DNA of 37,266 nt from Flavobacteriales bacterium (GTDB lineage Bacteria; Bacteroidota; Bacteroidia; Flavobacteriales_D; JAHECK01): assembly GCA_030591505.1 (NCBI GenBank), contig JAUVAY010000008.1, positions 1 to 37,266 on the forward strand, in the 5' to 3' direction. How positions within the stretch are numbered: position 1 is the stretch's first letter; each line of letters begins with the position of its first letter. Positions 23,708-31,104 of the stretch are shown piece by piece. A model generated the notes under the pieces. It made no database searches. It was not told the DNA's origin and saw nothing but the letters and a program-made list of their open reading frames with translations. The position numbers and the translations under genes are program-made.

Positions 23708-23781
23708 GGGGGATTAGCTCAGTTGGCTAGAGCACCACGCTGGCAGCGTGGGGGTCATCGGTTCGAATCCGATATTCTCCA
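23708..23781 (+). tRNA. tRNA-Ala (anticodon GGC)
   Basis: The 74-base gene folds into a complete cloverleaf: acceptor GGGGGAT with ATTCTCC (two G-U pairs), D-stem GCTC/GAGC, anticodon stem CCACG/CGTGG with loop CTGGCAG giving anticodon GGC (23742-23744), variable loop GGGTC and T-arm ATCGG-TTCGAAT-CCGAT, discriminator A. It reads alanine codon GCC and, by wobble, GCT. The 3' CCA is not encoded; the next bases are CA. The first 12 bases of the 3' end region recur downstream (23833-23844). Confidence 0.96.
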
Positions 23782-23844
23782 CAGAGAATTGAGGAGTTTA
23801 TCCACCATAGCGATAGCGATAGCGAAGGAGGAATATTCTCCACA
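23772..23844 (+). repeat. Direct repeat of tRNA 3' end with TAGCGA tandem
   Basis: ATATTCTCCACA occurs at the tRNA 3' end (23772-23783) and again at 23833-23844. Between them is a TAGCGA triplet repeat (23808-23825). Duplicated tRNA 3' ends are typical attachment sites of integrases, but only about 50 bases lie between the copies and no integrase is present, so this may be a deleted-element scar or a tRNA fragment duplication. Confidence 0.6.
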
Positions 23845-23847
23845 AAT

Positions 23848-23875
23848 AACCGATCTAATGGTCGGTTGTTTTTTT
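23848..23875 (+). terminator. Intrinsic terminator of the tRNA-Ala transcript
   Basis: AACCGAT (23848-23854), loop CTAATG, GTCGGTT (23861-23867; one T-G wobble pair) followed by GTTTTTTT. A stem plus T-run of this form is a good Rho-independent terminator, about 65 bases after the tRNA. Confidence 0.8.
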
Positions 23876-23957
23876 ATAAATCAGCAATGATTAAAAGGAT
23901 GAAATTATCCAAATACATTTATTCAAGTATATTTGAATCTGAATTTTCACATTAACC

Positions 23958-24746
23958 ATGGAAAGCACACCGATTCAATTAAGAAAAAGAATTGTCATTT
24001 TCCTAATTGGAATAATTTCTTTACCTCGTTTTAAATGGTCTTTCGATACCCATATCGAAGGGGCTGAAAACCTTAAATCACTTCCTAAAAAAGGTGTTCT
24101 ATTTGTTGGTAATCACCAAACTTACTTCGCAGAAACAGCGTTGATGTATCATGTAATAATCGCTTCTAAATGGAAAAGATACAATAAGTTACCAGCGCTA
24201 TATATGCTGATGTTCCCAAAGATCAATATCTTTTTCGTTGCGGCAATGGAAACCATGAAGTCGGGATTATTACCTCGATTATTCAAATTAGCAGGCGGGA
24301 TTTTGGTAAAAAGGACTTGGCGAGATAAAGGAGAAAATGTTAAGCGGAAGGTAGATTTTAATGATACACATAAGATCGGTGATGCGCTGGAACGTGGCTG
24401 GGTGATCAATTTTCCTCAAGGAACCACAAAGCCTTTTGTAAAAGGAAGAAAAGGTGTTGCTCATATAATTAAACAGTACCATCCTGTTGTAGTGCCTATT
24501 GTTGTTGATGGTTTTAGAAGAAGCTTTGACAAAAAAGGACTCTTTTTTAAGAAAAAAGGGCTTGATCTCTACCTAACTGTTAAACCACCTATTCATATCG
24601 ATTATGAAGGGAATGTTGAGGATGTTTTAAAGGATGTGATGTACGAGATCGAACAATCGGAAGAATTTGATCAGGTAGGAAATTTGGAAGCAACTAAGGA
24701 ATTGGAGAAAAAGGGTGATCAAAATTCTAAACGAACCTGGTATTGA
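23958..24746 (+). CDS. PlsC-like 1-acylglycerol-3-phosphate acyltransferase family protein
   Basis: The 262-residue protein has the PlsC fold order: a hydrophobic anchor near residues 12-24, the acyltransferase block GVLFVGNHQTYFAETALMYH, a hydrophobic stretch FKLAGGILVKRTWRDKG, and NFPQGTTKPFVKGRKGVAHI corresponding to the FPEGTR block. In classical enzymes the catalytic motif is HX4D; here H53 is followed by QTYFA and an E, and the FPEG block reads FPQG, so the active site is noncanonical. Phospholipid or lipid A-type acyl transfer is possible. The C-terminus overlaps the convergent ung gene by 28 bp. Confidence 0.85.
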   Translation: MESTPIQLRKRIVIFLIGIISLPRFKWSFDTHIEGAENLKSLPKKGVLFVGNHQTYFAETALMYHVIIASKWKRYNKLPALYMLMFPKINIFFVAAMETMKSGLLPRLFKLAGGILVKRTWRDKGENVKRKVDFNDTHKIGDALERGWVINFPQGTTKPFVKGRKGVAHIIKQYHPVVVPIVVDGFRRSFDKKGLFFKKKGLDLYLTVKPPIHIDYEGNVEDVLKDVMYEIEQSEEFDQVGNLEATKELEKKGDQNSKRTWY

Positions 24747-25381
24747 TCGAATAAATATTCATTCGCTTTTTTAAAGTGATCATTTCCAAGAAAACCCCGA
24801 TGAGCAGAAAGTGGTGACGGATGTGGTGATTCAAGAATTAAATTTGAACTTGCATCGATCAATTTCTTCTTACTTCTGGCAAAATTCCCCCATAACAAAT
24901 ACACAATATTCTTTTTCTTTTTATTGATCATACTGATCACATTATCGGTAAACGTTTCCCAACCTTTTCCTTGATGCGAACCTGCTTCTCCTGATTGCAC
25001 TGTTAATGTTGCATTAAGCAATAATACCCCTTGATTAGCCCAATGCGTAAGGTCACCATCAAGTGGTAAACCCTTCTCGAATTCCAGATCAATTTCTTTA
25101 AAAATATTTCGCAGTGAGGGAGGGAATTTCACCCCATGATTTACAGAAAAGCACATACCATTTGCCTGTCCCGGACCATGATAGGGATCTTGTCCTATAA
25201 TTACAAGTTTCAAATCATTCCACTTGCACTGTTCGAAAGCATTAAATATTAAATTTCCCGGAGGAAATATTGTGTGCTCTTGATACTCCGATTTCACAAA
25301 ATCAACTAACTCAACAAAATAACTTTTAGAAAATTCTTCGTTAAGATGGGGTTTCCAATCTTGTGCTATTCGAACTTCCAT
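24719..25381 (-). CDS. ung: Uracil-DNA glycosylase
   Basis: The 220-residue enzyme removes uracil from DNA to start base-excision repair. All family 1 blocks are present: VIIGQDPYHGPGQANGMCFS with the water-activating Asp in GQDPYH, TLTVQSGEAGSHQGKGWETF, LLWGNFARSKK and ESPHPSPLSAHRGFLG. Size is normal. It starts 5 bp after the patatin gene ends on the same strand, so co-transcription is possible though unrelated in function. It overlaps the acyltransferase gene at its 3' end. Confidence 0.97.
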   Translation of the reverse strand: MEVRIAQDWKPHLNEEFSKSYFVELVDFVKSEYQEHTIFPPGNLIFNAFEQCKWNDLKLVIIGQDPYHGPGQANGMCFSVNHGVKFPPSLRNIFKEIDLEFEKGLPLDGDLTHWANQGVLLLNATLTVQSGEAGSHQGKGWETFTDNVISMINKKKKNIVYLLWGNFARSKKKLIDASSNLILESPHPSPLSAHRGFLGNDHFKKANEYLFDQYQVRLEF

Positions 25382-25386
25382 CGCAA

Positions 25387-27738
25387 TTAATCTGTAGAAT
25401 TAAATGAATAACCAATTTGAAAATAATAACGGAAATAAGAATCTGTAGAATTTCTACTTATCCCTAATGAAATGGGGCCGATCAAACTCTTATACCTTAA
25501 ATTAAGACCATATCCAATCAATGAATTTTCATTTACTACCATGTCCCAATCTATACTTGAAAGGTTGTCGATTGGAACATATTCATGGTGTACTAATACA
25601 TTAACACCATATTGGATAAATAAACTTTTCCAAATTACATTTTGTAAAGTAAGGCCTACTAAAGCGAAGTTATTTGTATATAACTCTCCGAAATTTAAAC
25701 CAAAAACAGCAACGTCCATCTGGTTTATTTTTTGAACTCCTCCTAGTCTAAATTCGCTATAAAATGCACCTTCCTTTTCTGTTGAGATCGTAGTTCCCAA
25801 TACCACTCTGGGCATCAACTGAAACTTAGTGGAAAAATTAGTGATCGACTTATGATTGAAATAAACTTGTATGAAGTAATCTGGCTCAATATTCTCTTTA
25901 ATGATCTCATTTAATTGTTGCTCCGTAATAGGAACAGAAATAGTCGTCGTATCATCGATCTCTACATTGAGATCAACCGTTTCTACTCCATTTTTAAATT
26001 TTACCGAATAACTATTTCCGACAAATGTTTTTAATATAATTTCGGTATTGCTCCCCTTTGTTGCAAAATTACGGTCATTGAATGAGTTCCTAAAATAGGA
26101 TAAAACAATTTTATGAAAGTTAAGTTCTGTTTTATCTATGCCTTCAGGCAGGTTAAATGAAAATTTCGATCTTTCGTTAAAAGACGAGAATTCATAACCT
26201 AAGCTATAACTATGTTTCAATGATTGTGTAGTTAATGCCTGAAATAAAAAATTATTTAGCGTACTGGTAGCATAATCCTTGATCTCCCCTTTTTCATAGC
26301 TTGGGATTTGCAATAAATGATAATCGTATATGGCGTTAAGTGCTACGTGTTGCATACGTCCCATATATTTTAAATAATCGAATCTAATTTTTGGGTTTTC
26401 AGATATATCACCTAGTAAAACGGCCCGAGAACCTTTAAAAAGAATGTTCTTTAAAGTAAGGTTTAACACTACTCCCGCAGAAAAAGTATTATCATAATGA
26501 ACGGATGCCAGTAGAGTAGCAGGTGACCTTTCTTTCATATTGATTATTAAACGATGCTCATCTTCACCTTTAATTTTATCAATATGATAAACAACTTTAG
26601 AAAAGTTATTTAGGCCATAAATACTTCTAACCCCCAGTTCTACATGCTTTAATGTAACAATGTCGCCTGCTTTGATCCCAAGTTTACCACTAACAACATA
26701 GTCAGGTGTTAGGTCATTTCCATTTAATTCAATCTCGCTAATTGTAATCGCCTCACTTCCTAAAGATAATCCTATATAAGTTGAATCACTCAAGTTTAAT
26801 TCTTTTGCCAACTCTACAAATTGGGGATAAAATTTAGCTCCGGCTCTGTCCCCAACTTCCAATATCTCCTCATAGGAACTAAAACTTGCAGTACTATATC
26901 CTGTTAATTCTGGTTCAATATAAATATCACATGCTTCTATTTGCTCCGGAAGTTTTTTTAATGAATTGATCATGGACATCTGCATCAATATTCCGGGAAT
27001 ATTATTTATATCCTCCGCTTTCTCAAAGCCCGAGCTCGACACATTTACACCAATAATAATATCGGCACCCATCTCTTTCAATACCTCCACCGGAAAATTA
27101 TTGACTATTCCCCCGTCAACAAATAAAGTCGAATCATTTTCAACTGATGTAAAAGCAGTCGGAATCGCCATACTGGCTCGCATAGCTAATGAAAGTGGAC
27201 CGTCTTTAAAAATATATTCATCTCCTGTACTTACATCTGTTGCTATACAACGAAAAGGAATTGGAAACTCATCAAAATTCTCATACTGACCTGCTTTCCA
27301 TGTATAATTACTTAGCAATTCACTTAGCATTTGACCTTCAATAAGTCCGTTTGGTAATGTGATCTTGTAATTTTTTATTGGGAAGTTTATCAGGTAACGA
27401 TCATAATAAAACTTCTCCTCGTAAGAAATATAATTTAGCGGGATCTTATTAGATAGTACTTGGTCCCAATCGATCTCTCTTACAATCTTTTCTAATGTAT
27501 CAGGAGAATAGCCAACTGCATATAATCCACCTATTACAGCTCCCATACTTGTCCCGGCAATAAAATCAGGCCTAATTCCCGCTTTTTCCATTGCTTTAAG
27601 TACACCAACGTGGGAAATTCCTTTGGCTCCTCCTCCACTTAAAACAACACCAATTTTTAACCTTTCGCTTTCTTCTTGCCCTTTAATTCCATTCGAAAAC
27701 GAAAAAATAAACACAAAAAGGATCAAATAATACCTCAT
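25387..27738 (-). CDS. Patatin-like phospholipase with outer-membrane beta-barrel
   Basis: The 783-residue product begins with a signal peptide (MRYYLILFVFIFSFSNGIKG) and a patatin domain (about 25-320): oxyanion GGGAKG, nucleophile S64 in GTSMG and the catalytic Asp in VDGGIVNNFP (about D208). A POTRA-like linker (about 325-405, ISEIELNGNDLTPDYVV) is followed by a C-terminal Omp85-type barrel rich in alternating aromatic strands. This is the layout of PlpD-type autotransported lipases, which present a lipase at the cell surface or periplasm. Substrate is probably phospholipid. It is encoded upstream of ung. Confidence 0.93.
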   Translation of the reverse strand: MRYYLILFVFIFSFSNGIKGQEESERLKIGVVLSGGGAKGISHVGVLKAMEKAGIRPDFIAGTSMGAVIGGLYAVGYSPDTLEKIVREIDWDQVLSNKIPLNYISYEEKFYYDRYLINFPIKNYKITLPNGLIEGQMLSELLSNYTWKAGQYENFDEFPIPFRCIATDVSTGDEYIFKDGPLSLAMRASMAIPTAFTSVENDSTLFVDGGIVNNFPVEVLKEMGADIIIGVNVSSSGFEKAEDINNIPGILMQMSMINSLKKLPEQIEACDIYIEPELTGYSTASFSSYEEILEVGDRAGAKFYPQFVELAKELNLSDSTYIGLSLGSEAITISEIELNGNDLTPDYVVSGKLGIKAGDIVTLKHVELGVRSIYGLNNFSKVVYHIDKIKGEDEHRLIINMKERSPATLLASVHYDNTFSAGVVLNLTLKNILFKGSRAVLLGDISENPKIRFDYLKYMGRMQHVALNAIYDYHLLQIPSYEKGEIKDYATSTLNNFLFQALTTQSLKHSYSLGYEFSSFNERSKFSFNLPEGIDKTELNFHKIVLSYFRNSFNDRNFATKGSNTEIILKTFVGNSYSVKFKNGVETVDLNVEIDDTTTISVPITEQQLNEIIKENIEPDYFIQVYFNHKSITNFSTKFQLMPRVVLGTTISTEKEGAFYSEFRLGGVQKINQMDVAVFGLNFGELYTNNFALVGLTLQNVIWKSLFIQYGVNVLVHHEYVPIDNLSSIDWDMVVNENSLIGYGLNLRYKSLIGPISLGISRNSTDSYFRYYFQIGYSFNSTD

Positions 27739-27794
27739 TTTTATTTTTTGTAAGTAGAACTTGAAAATTATAAAAAATTGCCGGTCTTAATAAA

Positions 27795-27802
27795 TATATT
27801 TG
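27795..27802 (+). promoter_or_regulatory. -7 box of the DUF4494 gene
   Basis: TATATTTG matches TAnnTTTG and would start transcription about nine bases before the ATG at 27818. This supports 27818 over the upstream TTG at 27800 as the start codon. The -33 element is poor (nearest TTG is 14 bases upstream). Confidence 0.45.
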
Positions 27803-27817
27803 CCAAAAAAAACAAGA

Positions 27818-28375
27818 ATGAAAAAAGCATGGTACACTTGTAAGGTAAAGTATCAAAAAGTAGATCAACATGGGAACCAGATCAAAGCTACAGATGCCTA
27901 TTTAATTGAAGCGATCTCCTATACCGATGCCGAAACGCGTCTTTATGAAATTATGGAGCAACTCGTTAGTGTTGAGTTTCAAGTTATTGCTATTAGCAAA
28001 GCGAATTTTGAAGATATAATACCAAGTGAAGATGGTGTGGATTGGTATAAGGTTAAAGCATCTGCATTGAGCTTTGATGAGGACAGTGGTAAGGAACGAA
28101 AAATCACCTCCTATTATTTAATATGTGCAGATAGTATTAGTGATTCATTAGAAAAAGGAAAACTATACTTGGATGAATCAATCAATGACTATGTTGTTCA
28201 AAGTGTTGCTATCACAACAATTAATGACGTGTTTCCTTTTGATAATGTAACTGAGAGCCTTCCGGTTGATCAATATAAAGAAGAACCACCTGTATCTCCT
28301 ATAGCAAGCAATACTTCATTTTCAGATTCGGATTCGGATTCGGATGAAGAAACAGAAGAAGAAACAGTGGATTAA
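27818..28375 (+). CDS. DUF4494 domain protein with acidic tail
   Basis: The chosen ATG gives 185 residues. The DUF4494 domain occupies about 1-150: MKKAWYTCKVKYQKVD, TDAYLIEAISYTDAETRLYE, FQVIAISKANFEDIIPSEDG, DWYKVKASALSFDEDSGKER and DYVVQSVAITTINDVFP. The C-terminal tail (FSDSDSDSDEETEEETVD) is strongly acidic and encoded by tandem GATTCG repeats (about 28326-28343). The family is restricted mainly to Bacteroidota and has no known function. No signal peptide is present, so it is probably cytoplasmic. It precedes the penicillin-binding protein gene by 156 bp. Confidence 0.9.
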   Translation: MKKAWYTCKVKYQKVDQHGNQIKATDAYLIEAISYTDAETRLYEIMEQLVSVEFQVIAISKANFEDIIPSEDGVDWYKVKASALSFDEDSGKERKITSYYLICADSISDSLEKGKLYLDESINDYVVQSVAITTINDVFPFDNVTESLPVDQYKEEPPVSPIASNTSFSDSDSDSDEETEEETVD

Positions 28376-28471
28376 TTCACTGAATATTGCAATTAACTTT
28401 TGTTAAATACGTATTAACTGTATATAAATCACATGCTTTTGCATAAATTTCTGCTCTGTAATAAGATAAGA

Positions 28472-28497
28472 GCCTAAATTAGGCACTTATTAAGTGC
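28472..28497. promoter_or_regulatory. Two overlapping palindromes upstream of penicillin-binding protein 1A
   Basis: GCCTAAATTAGGC (28472-28484) and GCACTTATTAAGTGC (28483-28497) are perfect odd-length palindromes overlapping by two bases, about 35 bases before the ATG. They could be operators or a 5'-leader fold. TAAATTTC at 28443-28450 is a near -7 box just upstream, so the palindromes would fall in the initially transcribed region. Confidence 0.4.
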
Positions 28498-28531
28498 ATA
28501 AATAATAAATCAGACTGATCAGTAATTAACT

Positions 28532-30910
28532 ATGGCAACGGAAAAAAAAGAGAACCTATCGGAAAAAAAGAAAAGCCATAAAAGATGGATCGTCTTGTTT
28601 TGGGTACTCATTCTTATGCCTCCGACTTTTCTTGCAATCATGCTTTTTATTGCAAGTAATTCAAACCTTCCAACGTTTGAACAATTAGAAAACCCAAAAT
28701 TAAGTCAGGCTACAGAGGTTTATTCTTCCGATAGGGAGCTTTTAGGGAAATACTATAGCATAAACAGAAACAATGTAAAGTACGAACAAATAAGTCCATA
28801 CGTAATTGAGGCGCTTGTGTCCACTGAAGATGAAAGGTACTATTCACATTCCGGGATTGATTTCCGTTCATTGCCCAGGGTAGCAATAGGCGTATTAACC
28901 GGTAATACAAGTAGTGGTGGAGGAAGTACAATTACGCAACAATTAGCGAAATTACTATTTAGTGATCGCCCAAAAAGTAAGGTAGAAAGAGTGTTCCAAA
29001 AGTTTCAGGAATGGGTTATTTCAACCCGTTTAGAAAGACAATACACAAAGGATGAGATCATCACCATGTACCTTAATCAGTTTGATTTTATACATAGCGC
29101 GGTAGGAATTAAATCCGCTTCAAATATTTATTTCGATACCAGTCCGGATTCGCTAAAAATTGAAGAAGCGGCAACCTTGGTAGGAATGCTTAAAAATCCT
29201 TCTCTTTTTAACCCTCTCCGAAGACACGAAATCACTGAAACGAGAAGGAATGTGGTGCTTTCACAAATGAAAAGAAACGGTAAACTAAGTCAGGAAGCTT
29301 ATGATTCTCTAAAAGTTATGCCGTTAGAACTTCATTTTACACTTCAAACACATGATGTAGGTCCTGCTCCTTATTTCAGAGCTGAATTAAAGAAAGAATT
29401 AAAGCGAATATTAAATTCAAAAGACTCGGTAAGCGCTACTTATTTCTATTCAAAGTCGGATGGTACACCTTACAACATTTATAATGATGGATTAAAAGTA
29501 TATACTACCATCAATTCCCAAATGCAAACTTATGCTGAAAATGGATTAAAAAAATACCTTGGTGAAGACCTGCAAAAGGCTTTTACAAGGAATGTAGCAA
29601 GGAATAGAAACGCTCCTTTTTCGGACGACTTAGAGGTTGCGGATGTAAAAAGAATTATTAATCGTGCGATAAAAAGAACGGATCGCTATCGAATAATGAA
29701 GAAGCATTTTGAAGGTACTATTCCTGATGATAGCTTAAAATTGGCATTTAATACTCCTACACCAATGCGAATTTTTTCTTGGCAGGGTGAAATAGATACC
29801 GTTTTATCTCCTTTGGATTCGATCTTTTATTACAAATCGTTTTTACAAGCAGGTCTGATCTCTATTGATCCACATACGGGATTTGTTAAGGCTTGGGTTG
29901 GTGGAATCAACTTCAAACATTTCAAATACGATCATGTAAAGCAAGGGAAACGTCAGGTTGGCTCAACATTTAAGCCTTTTGTTTATGCAACAGCTATACG
30001 AAGTGGGTACTCTCCATGTTATGAAATTCCTAAAGTTCCTACCACCTTTGAGGCGGGAAGATTTGGTCTTGTAGAGGATTATACACCAACTGACCCTGAT
30101 GGAAGGTATGGCTATAATGTTAGTTTAAAATATGGGCTAGCCAATTCGATTAATACGGTTACGGCTTGGGTTATGTATCAGTTTGGACCAAAAGCAGTGG
30201 TTAAACTGGCTCATAATATGGGAATAAAAAGCAGATTGGATGAAGTGCCTTCGTTAAGTTATGGTGTTACCGATCTCTCGCTTCATGAGCTAACCGGAGC
30301 CTTAGGAACACTCGCTAACAAAGGGGTTCATATCGATCCTATAATTATTTCAAGAATAGAGGATAAAAATGGAAATATTATCTATTCTGCTCGTCCTAAG
30401 ATGAAAGAAGCCTTGGATGAGCAAACGGCGTTTGCGATGATCTCATTAATGCGAGGAACTGTAGATGGTGTATATAATGCCTATGCAGATGCCCATCCGG
30501 ATATGGGGGCAAGAACAGGAACTGCAATGCGTTTGAAATTTGATCTTCCAAGTAGAGAATACGATGGGATTCCAAAAGAATATGCTATCGCTTGCAAAAC
30601 GGGAACTACACAAAATCAAAGTGACGGTTGGTTTATAGGAATAACACCCGACCTTATCACTGGGGTGTGGGTAGGAGCTGATGATCGCTCAGTTCGCTTT
30701 AGTAATTTAGCCCAGGGATCAGGAACCAATATGGCCTTACCTATATGGGGTTATTATATGAAAGATGTTTATGCTGACAGTACCCTAAACATAGAAAAAT
30801 TACGTTTCGATCCGCCAGAAGGTGGACTCAATATAGAAATTGATTGCGATCATTACCGTAATCAGGTTAAGCAAATCAGTACTGATGGCGGCGAGTTGGA
30901 TTTCGATTGA
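28532..30910 (+). CDS. Bifunctional penicillin-binding protein 1A (transglycosylase/transpeptidase)
   Basis: The 792-residue membrane-anchored enzyme polymerises and cross-links peptidoglycan. After a basic N-terminus and one membrane helix (about 19-42), the GT51 domain shows the catalytic Glu E99 in STEDERYYSHSGID and GGSTITQQLAKLLF. The transpeptidase domain has the SxxK serine S478 in GSTFKPFVYATAI, a later SxN (ANSINTVTAWV) and KTGT in ACKTGTTQNQSDGWF. Length and order are normal for class A PBPs. It should work outside the inner membrane. Its promoter region contains unusual palindromes. Confidence 0.96.
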   Translation: MATEKKENLSEKKKSHKRWIVLFWVLILMPPTFLAIMLFIASNSNLPTFEQLENPKLSQATEVYSSDRELLGKYYSINRNNVKYEQISPYVIEALVSTEDERYYSHSGIDFRSLPRVAIGVLTGNTSSGGGSTITQQLAKLLFSDRPKSKVERVFQKFQEWVISTRLERQYTKDEIITMYLNQFDFIHSAVGIKSASNIYFDTSPDSLKIEEAATLVGMLKNPSLFNPLRRHEITETRRNVVLSQMKRNGKLSQEAYDSLKVMPLELHFTLQTHDVGPAPYFRAELKKELKRILNSKDSVSATYFYSKSDGTPYNIYNDGLKVYTTINSQMQTYAENGLKKYLGEDLQKAFTRNVARNRNAPFSDDLEVADVKRIINRAIKRTDRYRIMKKHFEGTIPDDSLKLAFNTPTPMRIFSWQGEIDTVLSPLDSIFYYKSFLQAGLISIDPHTGFVKAWVGGINFKHFKYDHVKQGKRQVGSTFKPFVYATAIRSGYSPCYEIPKVPTTFEAGRFGLVEDYTPTDPDGRYGYNVSLKYGLANSINTVTAWVMYQFGPKAVVKLAHNMGIKSRLDEVPSLSYGVTDLSLHELTGALGTLANKGVHIDPIIISRIEDKNGNIIYSARPKMKEALDEQTAFAMISLMRGTVDGVYNAYADAHPDMGARTGTAMRLKFDLPSREYDGIPKEYAIACKTGTTQNQSDGWFIGITPDLITGVWVGADDRSVRFSNLAQGSGTNMALPIWGYYMKDVYADSTLNIEKLRFDPPEGGLNIEIDCDHYRNQVKQISTDGGELDFD

Positions 30911-30937
30911 TAAAATCGTCCTTTCAATTACCTGTAT

Positions 30938-31060
30938 ACTATTAAAAGTATCACAGAGGAACACAAAAAAATATAAATTCAAGTGAATCCAAACTTTCAC
31001 AAAGCTCTCTTCCGTGTTCTCTGAGCATACTCTGAGAAACTTTGTGATACTTTTTTAGTA
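30938..31060. repeat. Long imperfect inverted repeat between pbp1A and metH
   Basis: Outer arms TACTATTAAAAGTATCACA (about 30937-30955) and its near-reverse complement TGTGATACTTTTTTAGTA (about 31043-31060) pair with one two-base difference. Inside, GAGGAACACA and GTGTTCTCTG pair again. The convergent genes end on either side, so it can act as a bidirectional transcription end. It resembles the CACAGAG-type element at 8251-8364. Confidence 0.65.
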
Positions 31061-31104
31061 GTGTATACTAGAAAATGATCTGCCTGCGAAAATAAATACC
31101 TTTC

